From contig NZ_JBOUVX010000003.1 in assembly GCF_050789285.1 (NCBI RefSeq), positions 659,094 to 723,093 on the forward strand: 64,000 nucleotides of DNA, written 5' to 3'. Under the pieces are notes generated by a model that saw only the letters and a program-made list of their open reading frames with translations, was not told the DNA's origin and ran no database searches. This document shows positions 17,937-25,994 of the stretch, piece by piece. Both the position numbers and the translations under genes were made by a program. Position 1 is the stretch's first letter; every line of letters begins with the position of its first letter. Origin of the DNA: CAVPWP01 sp050789285 (GTDB lineage Bacteria; Pseudomonadota; Alphaproteobacteria; Rhodobacterales; Rhodobacteraceae).

Positions 17937-18036
17937 GTAGCCTGCCCCTTTTCGTGTCGCGGCAAGCTTACGGCCTGACGCCGTGCGCCACAAGGAAACC
18001 CGGCTGGCAGGGGCAGGTTCGCCTACCCCCTGGGCA

Positions 18037-18453
18037 TCACTGCTGGATCGCGCTGAGGTAGGAGACAAGGGCCAGGATCCGGCCGCGCGCCATCATGTCG
18101 CCCTGTGCCGGGTCAAGCCCGTCCGAGGCCATCGCGCTGACGAAATAGCGATCGCCCCAGACCGGCATGTCGCTGCCGTGCGCACGGATCTCGTTGCGTC
18201 CGTCGACGACAAGCACGGCCTGTTCGTATGGAAAGGTCCCGCCGGCCCGTTCCGCCATCCGCGTCAGATCGGGGGTGTGGATTTCAAGAAGTCCGGCAAT
18301 CGGACCATCACCCTTGGCCGATTCCCCGTGGCAACCGGCGCAGGCGATCATGTATTCGGTCCGCCCCGGATCGGCGTCCTGCGACAATGCGGGCGCTGCG
18401 AGACAGGCGGCAAGGCAGGCGGCGGCGCCTGCGGCGGTCATCGTCCTGATCAT
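18037..18453 (-). CDS. periplasmic class I cytochrome c
   Basis: This encodes 138 residues. A signal peptide (about residues 1-24, ending APALSQ) is followed by CAGCH at about residue 38, the covalent haem c site, with DMPVWGDRYF near residue 95 supplying a possible methionine ligand. It is a small soluble electron carrier. The 3' end gives a short helix ending LSAIQQ. An FNR-type box lies about 70-90 bases upstream of the ATG, suggesting oxygen-dependent expression. The redox partner is unknown. Confidence 0.87.
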   Translation of the reverse strand: MIRTMTAAGAAACLAACLAAPALSQDADPGRTEYMIACAGCHGESAKGDGPIAGLLEIHTPDLTRMAERAGGTFPYEQAVLVVDGRNEIRAHGSDMPVWGDRYFVSAMASDGLDPAQGDMMARGRILALVSYLSAIQQ

Positions 18454-18519
18454 TATAGCATCCTCCGTCGGGGTTCAGGCCTTGAGAAGCCCCACGAAGG
18501 CTACCGCACGCCGGGTCAC

Positions 18520-18543
18520 GGGCATTGACCGCAGTCAATGCCC
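18520..18543 (-). promoter_or_regulatory. FNR-type box within a 10-base perfect inverted repeat
   Basis: TTGAC (18525-18529), four bases, then GTCAA (18534-18538) matches the FNR-like consensus TTGAY-N4-RTCAA. The symmetry extends to GGGCATTGAC/GTCAATGCCC. It lies between the end of dabA and the cytochrome c gene, centred about 78 bases upstream of the cytochrome start. It may activate that gene at low oxygen. The 10-base stem could also form a hairpin at the end of the dabAB transcript. Confidence 0.6.
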
Positions 18544-18566
18544 ATGGGCGACGTGTTGCGGGCAGT

Positions 18567-21002
18567 TCAGGCGACGGCCGCCAGGACGGGCTTGCCCCCG
18601 GCGCCGGCGACGGCTTCCCAGGTCATGCTGGGCCGATAGCGCCAGGCGAGGCGCCCCGCCTCGTCCATGGCGAAGAGGTGCAGCCAGCCGTTGTCGAACA
18701 GCGCGCGCACCCCGTCGTGGCGGGCAAGGATCGCCGTGATCGCCTCGCGCGGGGCCTCGACGCAGACCGACAGGCGCAGGGGTTCGTGGCCATAGCCCTC
18801 GCCGTCGTGCACCGACTGCCAGGGCAGACCCGCGCGCATGACGCCACCATTGCCTTCCAGAACGCCGATGCCGCCGACCACGTTGTGCAGAAGCTTGTTG
18901 CCCCCCCCGAAGACCTGCGGCGCGACGGTCGAGCCGTAGTATTGCAGGCTGATCCAGCTTGCGACGACCACGGGCGCCGTCAGGATCAGTTCGAGCACGG
19001 GGAAACCCCGGCCGCTGTCCTGCCGCCAGTCGTAGTCGTGCAGGAAGGCGCGGCCCGCAAGGCTGCGGCCCGCCGTGCGGTCGCGCGGCGCCGCGATGAA
19101 CGCCTTGCAGCCGGCCAGCGCCCATTCGGGCCGGACTTCCGACCAGTCGCGGCTGCGCAGGTCGATGTCTCCTTCGCTGCCCGCGCGGGGCAGGCGCAAC
19201 GCCCGTTCGCCCCGCGTCAGCCGGCCGGCATCGTCCAGCCAGCGCCGCGCCTGGGCCAGATCGTCGCCATGGGCCGAGGCATCGACGTCACCGTCGTACA
19301 ACGTGACGCGGTCGGTCGTGGTATCGTGCAGCGCGGCCAGGAACAGCGTGTCGGCAGGAACCTCGATCCCGCGGTCGACAAGGCCCGCGCGCACCTCCAC
19401 GTCATTGAGAAGCCCTGCCAGGAGGCGGGCGTTCACCTCGCCCGAATGGCCACCGCAGGCGCCACAGTGCAGACCGCTGGCATGGGGATTGTTCACGACG
19501 TTCGCACCGTGGCCGGCGACGATCACCAGCCGGGCGAAGCCGTCGGTCAGCGACATCGCGCGCAGTACGGTCTCGGCCGCCTGCAGCCGGGTCCCGGGGT
19601 CGAGCGCGGGGTCGAACCGCGGCGCGGGCTCGTCGGCGTGGGCATGCCCGTGATGGCCCAGCGCGTCGCCCAGAAGCTTGGCGACATAGACCGGGCCCAT
19701 CGCCTCGACGAAGGCGAAGGAGGATACGGCCGCCAGCTTGAACCGGCCCCAGGCGCGCTTCGCGCGGGCTGCATACCGCGCGGCGGCGTCGTCCGGCGCG
19801 CCCGGTCCCTTGCCCGCGGTGCTGCGCACGGTCGGGTTCAGAAGCACGGGAAGCCGCCGCTCGGCCACGTCCGAAGCAAAGCCGTGATGTTCGGCGAAGA
19901 CGCCGAAGAAGCCCGCGAAGCCCAGCGTGCGGATGCCGGGATCGACAGATTCAAGCGCCCGACGGAAGACCTCGGAGCGGACGTCGATGCAGAAGGCCGC
20001 CTGCAGCGCGGGCCGGTCGTCGTTCGTGCGCGGCGCGGGGGCCGCCAGAGTCGCGGCAAGCTGGCGCTGCCCGGCCCGTTCGGCGGCCTCCTGCAGGATG
20101 GCGTCGATCCTGTCATCCTCGCTGGCGGCGACCGGCGCGGCATGGGCCGCGACCACCGCCGACCAGTCGGCACCGACCCGGTCGGCGTATTGCAGGTAAA
20201 GCGCCTCTTCCCAGACAAGGCGGATCGCCAGAAGCTCGCGCAGGGTGCTGTCGCCGGTCCCGGCAAGTTCGGCTTGCCACAGCAGATAGCGGGCGTGCTG
20301 CGCCCATCCGCCCAGCGACAGAAGAAGCTGATGGAAGCAGGTCTCGACCGCGGCATCGCTCAGCCCCAGCGTTCCGGCGGCGCGGGTGATCGCCTCGGAC
20401 GGGTCCTCGCCCGCGTCGCCGACGAAGGCGGCGAAGCCCTGAAGCCCCATGATCTCGGGCGTGAGGTCACGCGTGGCGAAGGTGCGCCAGCCCCACCAGG
20501 CGCCGCGCTTCTTGGGTGCCACCCACAGCGCCTGCCCCTGATCGAAATAGGCCCCGGCCCAGACGCCGATGCGGTCGGCGATCAGCGCCGGCCAATCGAG
20601 TCCGCTGACCGAAGCCGCAAGGTCGGCGACGGTCGGCAGGGCCTGCGGCGCGGGGCGGGCACGGGCGGCGGCGGCCCTAAGCGCGGCGACACTGGCGGGT
20701 TTCGCGCCCGCCGGAGCCGCGGCGAGGGCTGCGGCAAGGTCGGCCTCGGCGATCTCGCCCGCCTCGATCTTCGCCAGGTACCAGTCGCGCGGCATGGTCA
20801 CCGCGACCCCGCCCACCCGCGCCAGATGCGCAGCAAGCTCGGCCAGGGGTTTGTCGGTCTGTCCGAGGAAGGGATTGACCGCCACCGTCGCGGCCAGCGG
20901 GAAGGCCGGCGGGATGTGGCGTTGCGCGGCCTCGATCCCCTGCGCGATGGCCGAGGGAACGGCGGCGTCGGGCGTCATGTCGGGCGTCAGGATCGTCGTC
21001 AT
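18567..21002 (-). CDS. dabA: DabA, inorganic carbon uptake (UPF0753/DUF2309)
   Basis: This encodes 811 residues of the cytoplasmic-side partner of DabB. Together they take up inorganic carbon as bicarbonate, driven by an ion gradient. The carbonic-anhydrase-like zinc ligands are present: C338 and D340 (FCIDVRSE), H498 (VAGHGANVVNNPH) and C513 (LHCGACGGHSG). The N terminus has the conserved VAVNPFLGQTD. No membrane segment is evident, as expected. It lies 24 bases downstream of dabB on the same strand, so the order dabB-dabA forms one operon. The LysR gene divergent to dabB is the likely regulator. Confidence 0.93.
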   Translation of the reverse strand: MTTILTPDMTPDAAVPSAIAQGIEAAQRHIPPAFPLAATVAVNPFLGQTDKPLAELAAHLARVGGVAVTMPRDWYLAKIEAGEIAEADLAAALAAAPAGAKPASVAALRAAAARARPAPQALPTVADLAASVSGLDWPALIADRIGVWAGAYFDQGQALWVAPKKRGAWWGWRTFATRDLTPEIMGLQGFAAFVGDAGEDPSEAITRAAGTLGLSDAAVETCFHQLLLSLGGWAQHARYLLWQAELAGTGDSTLRELLAIRLVWEEALYLQYADRVGADWSAVVAAHAAPVAASEDDRIDAILQEAAERAGQRQLAATLAAPAPRTNDDRPALQAAFCIDVRSEVFRRALESVDPGIRTLGFAGFFGVFAEHHGFASDVAERRLPVLLNPTVRSTAGKGPGAPDDAAARYAARAKRAWGRFKLAAVSSFAFVEAMGPVYVAKLLGDALGHHGHAHADEPAPRFDPALDPGTRLQAAETVLRAMSLTDGFARLVIVAGHGANVVNNPHASGLHCGACGGHSGEVNARLLAGLLNDVEVRAGLVDRGIEVPADTLFLAALHDTTTDRVTLYDGDVDASAHGDDLAQARRWLDDAGRLTRGERALRLPRAGSEGDIDLRSRDWSEVRPEWALAGCKAFIAAPRDRTAGRSLAGRAFLHDYDWRQDSGRGFPVLELILTAPVVVASWISLQYYGSTVAPQVFGGGNKLLHNVVGGIGVLEGNGGVMRAGLPWQSVHDGEGYGHEPLRLSVCVEAPREAITAILARHDGVRALFDNGWLHLFAMDEAGRLAWRYRPSMTWEAVAGAGGKPVLAAVA

Positions 21003-21026
21003 GGTCCGTGTCTCCTCTCGGTCAGG

Positions 21027-22586
21027 TCAGGACGGGCGCCGCGCGGCCCAGTTGCCAAGCAGCCGGTCGAAGACGGCGTTGGCGTAAAGGCCGTTGGCAA
21101 GATGGACGCGCAGCCCCACGGCCGCGGGGTGATAGGCCCAGAGCGGGAACATCGCCTGCGCCACGGCAACCACCGCGAAGCTGACGACGGCCAGCACGAT
21201 CAGCGCCCATTCGAGCGGCCCCGGGGCCGGAGCGGCCGGCAACGTGCCCGCCGTCAGCCATTCCGCCCCGCGCTGGAGCGCGAAGTAGGACACCGAGGCG
21301 GCGACCGACCAGACCACCGTGCGGCGGGTCAGCGCCCGGGGCGCGGCATCGGCAAGGCCCTGCGCGATCAGGTAGGCCACGCCGAAGATCAGGATGGCGC
21401 CCAGCGCGATCGATTGGGGCGACTTGTCGGCGACGCCGAAGGCAAGGCCGATCGCCGCATAGATCGCCAGCGCCAGAAGGAAGGCGCGGCCCACCGCGCG
21501 GCCGTCGGGAATGGCCACCGTTCCGGGGCGCCGGTTCGCCGCGACCTGGGCCACCGCCCCACCCGAGGCAAGGAACGCATGCGCCTTGTAAAGCGAATGC
21601 GCCACGATGTGCAGCAGCGCCAGCGGGAACAGCGCAAGGCCGCACTGCATGATCATGAAGCCCATCTGCGCGATCGTGGACCACGCAAGCGAGGTCTTGA
21701 CCGCCGGCTGGGTCAGCATGACGAGACCGCCGAAGAGCGCAGTGAACCCGCCCACCATCACCAGCAGCGCCAGCACCGCCGGCGACAGCAGCATGACATC
21801 GGCGAAGCGGATCAGAAGGAAACCGCCCGCGTTGATGACGCCCGCGTGCAGCAGCGCCGAGACGGGCGTCGGCGCCTCCATCACCTCGGTCAGCCAGCCG
21901 TGGGTGGGGAACTGCGCCGATTTCAGAAGCGCGGCCAGCGCCAGAAGCGTGGCGGCCGCGACCAGCGCGGGGCCGCCTTCGGCGACGCGGGCCTCGGCCA
22001 GGATCGTGGCGATGTCGGCCGTTCCGAAGACCCAGACCAGAAGAACGGTGGCGCCGATCAGCGCGGCGTCGCCGGCCCGCGCGACGACGGATTTCTTGCG
22101 GGCGGCGCGCTGTGCGGGCACCCGGTCGCGGTAGAACAGAAGAAGCTGGTGCAGGAACAGGCTGGTCGCGATCCAGGCAAGAACCAGCTGGAAGAGGTTG
22201 CCCGCCTGCACCAGCAGGAGAACCGCCGCCAGCGTCGCCGCCATCCGGCCCATGAAGGCGCCCTGCCGGGCCTCGCCGTCGAGGTAGGTCCCCGAATAGC
22301 GCAGCACCACCCAGCCGATGAAGGACACGAGCGTCAGCATCATGACGCTCAGCACGTCAAGCCGGACCGACAGGCCCACGCCGCCCGCGCCCAGAAGCGC
22401 GCTGGTCGCCGGACCCCAGGCGATCAGCGCTGCCGCTGACGCCAGCGCCGCGCCTAGGGCGACAAGCGCCGCACCCTCGCACAGGCGGATCAGCCCCTGC
22501 GGCCGCAGGCCGGGGGCGCGCAGCGCGGCAAGGGCGGCAAGGATCAACGCGGCAGGCGCGATCAGCGGCAGGAAGGCGTAGGTCAT
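21027..22586 (-). CDS. dabB: DabB, NADH dehydrogenase subunit 5-like ion-conducting partner of DabA
   Basis: This encodes 519 residues of a polytopic membrane protein related to the NuoL/MrpA antiporter family. Signatures include GWVVLRYSGTYLDGE, SAQFPTHGWLTEVMEAPTPVSALLHAG (shown here in parts: QFPTHGW, then APTPVSALLHAG) and SLYKAHAFLASGGAV, where charged residues line the proton path. It provides the ion flux that powers DabA. I start at the ATG at 22586, which has GGGAG about 7 bases upstream. ATGs at 22592 and 22604 are alternatives. It is divergent from the LysR gene, with 99 bases between the chosen starts. Confidence 0.92.
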   Translation of the reverse strand: MTYAFLPLIAPAALILAALAALRAPGLRPQGLIRLCEGAALVALGAALASAAALIAWGPATSALLGAGGVGLSVRLDVLSVMMLTLVSFIGWVVLRYSGTYLDGEARQGAFMGRMAATLAAVLLLVQAGNLFQLVLAWIATSLFLHQLLLFYRDRVPAQRAARKKSVVARAGDAALIGATVLLVWVFGTADIATILAEARVAEGGPALVAAATLLALAALLKSAQFPTHGWLTEVMEAPTPVSALLHAGVINAGGFLLIRFADVMLLSPAVLALLVMVGGFTALFGGLVMLTQPAVKTSLAWSTIAQMGFMIMQCGLALFPLALLHIVAHSLYKAHAFLASGGAVAQVAANRRPGTVAIPDGRAVGRAFLLALAIYAAIGLAFGVADKSPQSIALGAILIFGVAYLIAQGLADAAPRALTRRTVVWSVAASVSYFALQRGAEWLTAGTLPAAPAPGPLEWALIVLAVVSFAVVAVAQAMFPLWAYHPAAVGLRVHLANGLYANAVFDRLLGNWAARRPS

Positions 22587-22663
22587 CGTCATCTCCCGTT
22601 CCACGGTTCCGATCGGGTGTACTCAAGCGATGAGGTTAATAAAAATATATTGTTATCGCGTTT

Positions 22664-22684
22664 TCGTTCTACTAGATCGAACGA
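22664..22684. promoter_or_regulatory. LysR-type operator candidate in the dabB-lysR interval
   Basis: TCGTTC (22664-22669) and GAACGA (22679-22684) form a perfect inverted repeat with a 9-base spacer, inside an AT-rich interval. It ends one base before the regulator start codon. This is a fitting site for a LysR protein that represses itself and controls dabB. Confidence 0.55.
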
Positions 22685-22685
22685 T

Positions 22686-23561
22686 ATGTCGAACGATCTC
22701 AACTACCACCATCTGCGCTACTTCCAGACCGTGGCCCACGAAGGCCACCTGACGCGCGCGGCCGAACGGCTGAATGTGTCGCAATCGGCGCTGTCGGCGC
22801 AGATCCGAAAGCTCGAGGAGCGGCTCGGCCAGGCCCTGTTCGAGCGGCGCGGCCGGGCGCTGCACCTGACCGAGGCCGGGCGCATCGCGCTTGACCACGC
22901 CGACGCGATCTTTTCCACCGGGGACGAGCTTGTGGCCACGCTGCGCCAGACCGGGGCGCCGGGCCAGGTCCTGCGGATCGGGGCGCTGGCGACGCTGTCG
23001 CGCAACTTCCAGCTGGCGTTCCTGAAGCCACTTCTGGGGCGGCTGGACGTCGAGGTGATCCTGCGCTCGGGCAGCGCGGCCGAGCTTTTCAGCGCGCTTG
23101 CGGCGCTGCATCTCGACCTTGTGCTGACGAACCGCCCGCCTCCCGCGGACGCGCTGACGCCTTTCATCGTGCGGCCGCTCGATTCCCAGCCCGTCAGCCT
23201 GATCGGCGTGCCGCGGCTTTGCGCCGATGGCGTGCCGCTTGGCAACCGGCTGGCCGACGCCGCACTGATCCTGCCGACCATGGAAAGCGGGCTGCGCATG
23301 GGCTTCGACGCGCTTGCCGACCGGCTGGGGGTGCGCCCGCGCATCGTGGCCGAGGTCGACGACATGGCGATGATGCGCCTCCTGGTGCGCGAGGGCATCG
23401 GCCTTGCGGTCCTGCCACCCATCGTGGTGCGCGACGAACTGTCGTCGGGCACGCTTGTCGAATGCGCCGCCCTGCCCGGCCTGAGCGAGACCTTCTACGG
23501 CGTCACCGTCGAACGCCGCTATCCCAACCCGCTTCTGGCCGAGGTCCTGGGCGCGGCCTGA
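22686..23561 (+). CDS. LysR-family regulator, divergent to dabB
   Basis: This encodes 291 residues. The N-terminal helix-turn-helix (YHHLRYFQTVAHEGHLTRAA, then LNVSQSALSAQIRKLEERLG) is a full LysR DNA-binding domain, followed by a two-lobed effector domain (about residues 90-290). The start at 22686 gives MSNDLNYHHLRYF, the usual distance to the helix-turn-helix. Position and orientation make it the probable activator of dabB-dabA, perhaps responding to carbon status like CbbR or CcmR, but the effector is not predictable. The N-terminal YHHLRYF is also seen in NhaR-like regulators. Confidence 0.9.
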   Translation: MSNDLNYHHLRYFQTVAHEGHLTRAAERLNVSQSALSAQIRKLEERLGQALFERRGRALHLTEAGRIALDHADAIFSTGDELVATLRQTGAPGQVLRIGALATLSRNFQLAFLKPLLGRLDVEVILRSGSAAELFSALAALHLDLVLTNRPPPADALTPFIVRPLDSQPVSLIGVPRLCADGVPLGNRLADAALILPTMESGLRMGFDALADRLGVRPRIVAEVDDMAMMRLLVREGIGLAVLPPIVVRDELSSGTLVECAALPGLSETFYGVTVERRYPNPLLAEVLGAA

Positions 23562-23607
23562 CACCGCCACCTGGGTCGCCCGGCTCCGCCACAGACTGTC
23601 CTCGGCG

Positions 23608-24852
23608 TCAGTCCTCGGGCCCCGCATACTTGCCGGCGGTCGCGGGGAACATCGCCTTGATGATCTTCATGTGGCTGATGTCGACGGTCGCGTCCATGTG
23701 CAGGAAGATCGCGGCGTCGCGAAACAGCTTCTCGACCCCGTTCTCCAGCATCGCGCCGTGCCCGCCGTGCAGTTCCAGCATGTGCTGCGCGACCTTCATG
23801 ATCTCTTCCGAGGCATAGACCTTGGCCATGTTGCACAGGATATCGGCGTCCGGGTGGCGCAGGTCGACGGCGCGCGAGGCGCGTTCCACCAGCGACCGGA
23901 CGGCCTCGATCCGGCAGGCCATGTCGGCAAGCCGGATCGCCACGGCCTGATGCTTGATCAGGATGCGCCCGCCCTGCACGTGATGCTGGACGAAGTCGGC
24001 CGTGCGCTCGAAGCAGGCCACGCCCACGCCAAGGTTCTTGGCCGCCTGGATGATCTTGCCCGCGCGGAAATACTGCCCGGCGCCGCCAAGCGCGGTGCCC
24101 TCGACCAGCAGGTGGCTGGCGGGGATGCGGCAGTCCTCGAGCGTGAGTTCGCCGTTGTTCATGAAGCGGCAGCCGATCGTCTCGTTGCACTTGGTCACGG
24201 TGAAGCCGGGGGTGCCGCGCGGGATCAGGAAGCTCGAGGTTCCCTGAAGCATCCCCTTGGTACGGTCGGTGTTGGCATAGACGACATAAAGCCCGGCGTC
24301 ATAGCCGTTCGAGATGTACTGCTTGCGCCCGTTCAGTACCCAATGGTCGCCGTCGCGCACCGCGCGCGTCTGCATCGCGGCTTCGGGCGCGTTGTAGGGC
24401 AGCCAGCGGTCCGAGGCGCCGCGCGGCTCGGTCAGGGCGTGGGCCAGAAGGAAGGACGGATCCTCGAGCAGGCGGCGGAACCAGGGCTCGACCAGCTGCT
24501 TCGAGGCCACCTCGCGCAGCAGGATCGCCACCTTCCAGTTCTGCACCAGCTTGTCGGCAAGACCCGAGTCGCCGCGCGCCACCTCTTCCGCGATCAGCGC
24601 GAAGGTGCGCACCTCGGTCCCGGGATCTAGGTCGAAGCCGCCGTATTCCTCGGGCACGCCCAGCGTCCGGATGCCGATGGCTTCGGCGCCTTCGAGGATG
24701 CTGGGCGGCAACCGGTCGCCGGGGCTCATGTCCCATTCGCGCTGCCAGTTCGCCCGGATGAAGGGTGTCACGATGTCGTCGACGAAGGACCGGCAGCTGT
24801 CGCGCATCATGCGCTGTTCTTCGGTCAGCGTGCTGTCATCTGCATGGATCAT
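23608..24852 (-). CDS. acyl-CoA dehydrogenase
   Basis: This encodes 414 residues of an FAD enzyme that makes a trans-2-enoyl-CoA. The three-domain layout is intact: an N-terminal helical domain with PEEYGG, a middle beta domain with the FAD-contacting region, and a C-terminal helical domain with ELHGGHGAML. It differs from the two dehydrogenases in the beta-oxidation operon near 38-40 kb. The motif MNNGELTLEDCRIP, which replaces the usual LFFDDVRVP, hints at a special substrate. The ATG at 24852 follows GGGAGGAACAGG. The gene stands alone, convergent with the LysR gene. Confidence 0.87.
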   Translation of the reverse strand: MIHADDSTLTEEQRMMRDSCRSFVDDIVTPFIRANWQREWDMSPGDRLPPSILEGAEAIGIRTLGVPEEYGGFDLDPGTEVRTFALIAEEVARGDSGLADKLVQNWKVAILLREVASKQLVEPWFRRLLEDPSFLLAHALTEPRGASDRWLPYNAPEAAMQTRAVRDGDHWVLNGRKQYISNGYDAGLYVVYANTDRTKGMLQGTSSFLIPRGTPGFTVTKCNETIGCRFMNNGELTLEDCRIPASHLLVEGTALGGAGQYFRAGKIIQAAKNLGVGVACFERTADFVQHHVQGGRILIKHQAVAIRLADMACRIEAVRSLVERASRAVDLRHPDADILCNMAKVYASEEIMKVAQHMLELHGGHGAMLENGVEKLFRDAAIFLHMDATVDISHMKIIKAMFPATAGKYAGPED

Positions 24853-25021
24853 CCTGTTCCTCCCCTGTTCGCGCCGCCGCCGATCTGGCTGGTGCAATCG
24901 TTTGCGCGCCTGTGCCATCTATGCGCATCGCGGCCCCACTTGCCAAGGGGCTTGCGCGTGCGCGGGCTGGACGTGACGCTGCGACGGCTTAGCTGCCAGA
25001 CCGCACGCGACGGAAAGGCCG

Positions 25022-25705
25022 ATGCTTCTGATCGTCACCCCCGACACGATCCTCAATCGCGCCGCGCTCGAAGTGCGGCGCATCCCGAAACCGATCCTGG
25101 GGCGCAGCATCACGCTTTACCCGCGCGAAGGGTTGTTCAGCGGGCTGACCCTGCGGCTGATCTTCGAACACGCCCTGCCGCGCTATCTTCTGGCGCTCTG
25201 GCCGTTCCCGGTGGCGATGTTCATCTGGCCGCACCTCGCGCTGCCGATCAGCCAGGCGCCGCTGTTGATGTTCATCCTGATCTATTTCGTGGAAAGCCGC
25301 GTTCTAAGCGTGCCGCGCGACCGCCGCGCGGACCTGATCGACGAGGTCGACGCCCAGCGCGCGCTCGATCTTCTGCGGCTGCGCTCGGCCGATTACCTGA
25401 CGCGGCTGGCCGCGGGGCGACGGATGCGCACGGGCGCACTGCATCTGGTGGTCGAACAGTCGGCGCTGGCGAAGGTGCCGCCGCTGACGCTTCTGTCGGT
25501 TCAGATCGACGACGGCGCCCCGCGCATCCTTGAGTTGACACCAGACGAACGCGCGGCCCTGCGCGGCGCGCTCTTCGACGCGGACCTGACCGAGCGAAGG
25601 CTCCACCTTGTCAATCTCGCGGAGGACGCGTTCCTGCGCGACACCTTCCTTGACGCGGCCACGGTCTCGGCGCACGCGCGGTTGGCGGCCATGACGGGGC
25701 GCTAG
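25022..25705 (+). CDS. hypothetical membrane protein
   Basis: This encodes 227 residues. Two hydrophobic stretches near residues 55-95 (LPRYLLALWPFPVAMFIW and ISQAPLLMFILIYFV) suggest a membrane hairpin. The C-terminal half is soluble, charged and rich in Leu/Ala/Arg. No catalytic motif is visible and I do not recognise the family. The ATG at 25022 has GGAAAGG six bases upstream. The gene stands alone between the divergent acyl-CoA dehydrogenase and the GMC operon promoter. Confidence 0.7.
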   Translation: MLLIVTPDTILNRAALEVRRIPKPILGRSITLYPREGLFSGLTLRLIFEHALPRYLLALWPFPVAMFIWPHLALPISQAPLLMFILIYFVESRVLSVPRDRRADLIDEVDAQRALDLLRLRSADYLTRLAAGRRMRTGALHLVVEQSALAKVPPLTLLSVQIDDGAPRILELTPDERAALRGALFDADLTERRLHLVNLAEDAFLRDTFLDAATVSAHARLAAMTGR

Positions 25706-25799
25706 GCACAAGCGCGCATGGCCAGGCAACAGGCTTTTGAACAGCCCGCTCCATGCTTTGCCGGGTGGTCTGTTGCTCTCTCACCGTCGTGGCCGCCGT

Positions 25800-25828
25800 T
25801 TGACAGAAGGCAATCACGCCGTTACGGT
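25800..25828 (+). promoter_or_regulatory. sigma-70-like promoter for the Tat microprotein-GMC operon
   Basis: A consensus -35 TTGACA (25800-25805) is followed after 17 bases by TACGGT (25823-25828), a moderate -10. The expected start of transcription near 25835 leaves a leader of about 25 bases before the GTG at 25860. Confidence 0.5.
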
Positions 25829-25859
25829 TTCACTGAATTGAAAGGGTCGGAAGGTCCAC

Positions 25860-25994
25860 GTGAAGCTCTCTAGACGGACCCTGTTTTCGGCCCTTTTCGG
25901 TAAGGCCGTCGTCCTCTTTGTCGGGTGTCCCAAGGTTCTTGGCGGCGTCAGGATAACGAGGTCTGGCTGGATCCTGCGCAGGGACGACGTTTGA
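25860..25994 (+). CDS. 44-residue Tat-signal microprotein coupled to GMC oxidoreductase
   Basis: This short frame encodes 44 residues from a GTG with GGAAGG five bases upstream. The N terminus MKLSRRTLFSALFGK is a twin-arginine motif (SRRTLF) followed by a hydrophobic core, so the protein should direct Tat export. It ends GWILRRDDV. Its TGA overlaps the likely TTG start of the oxidoreductase (TTGA, 25991-25994), which implies translational coupling. The oxidoreductase has no signal peptide of its own, so the microprotein may be a partner that carries the folded flavoenzyme across the membrane, as the Tat-bearing small subunits of other GMC dehydrogenases do. That role is inferred. The frame itself is well supported by its ribosome site, motif and overlap. 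Confidence 0.65.
   Translation: MKLSRRTLFSALFGKAVVLFVGCPKVLGGVRITRSGWILRRDDV

Noticed and set aside
18525..22439. A 1304-codon open frame on the plus strand opposite dabA and dabB
   Set aside because: It is antisense to two genes with full family motifs, is rich in Arg, Gly, Pro, Gln and His without any domain, and has no ribosome site. Long antisense frames are common in GC-rich DNA.
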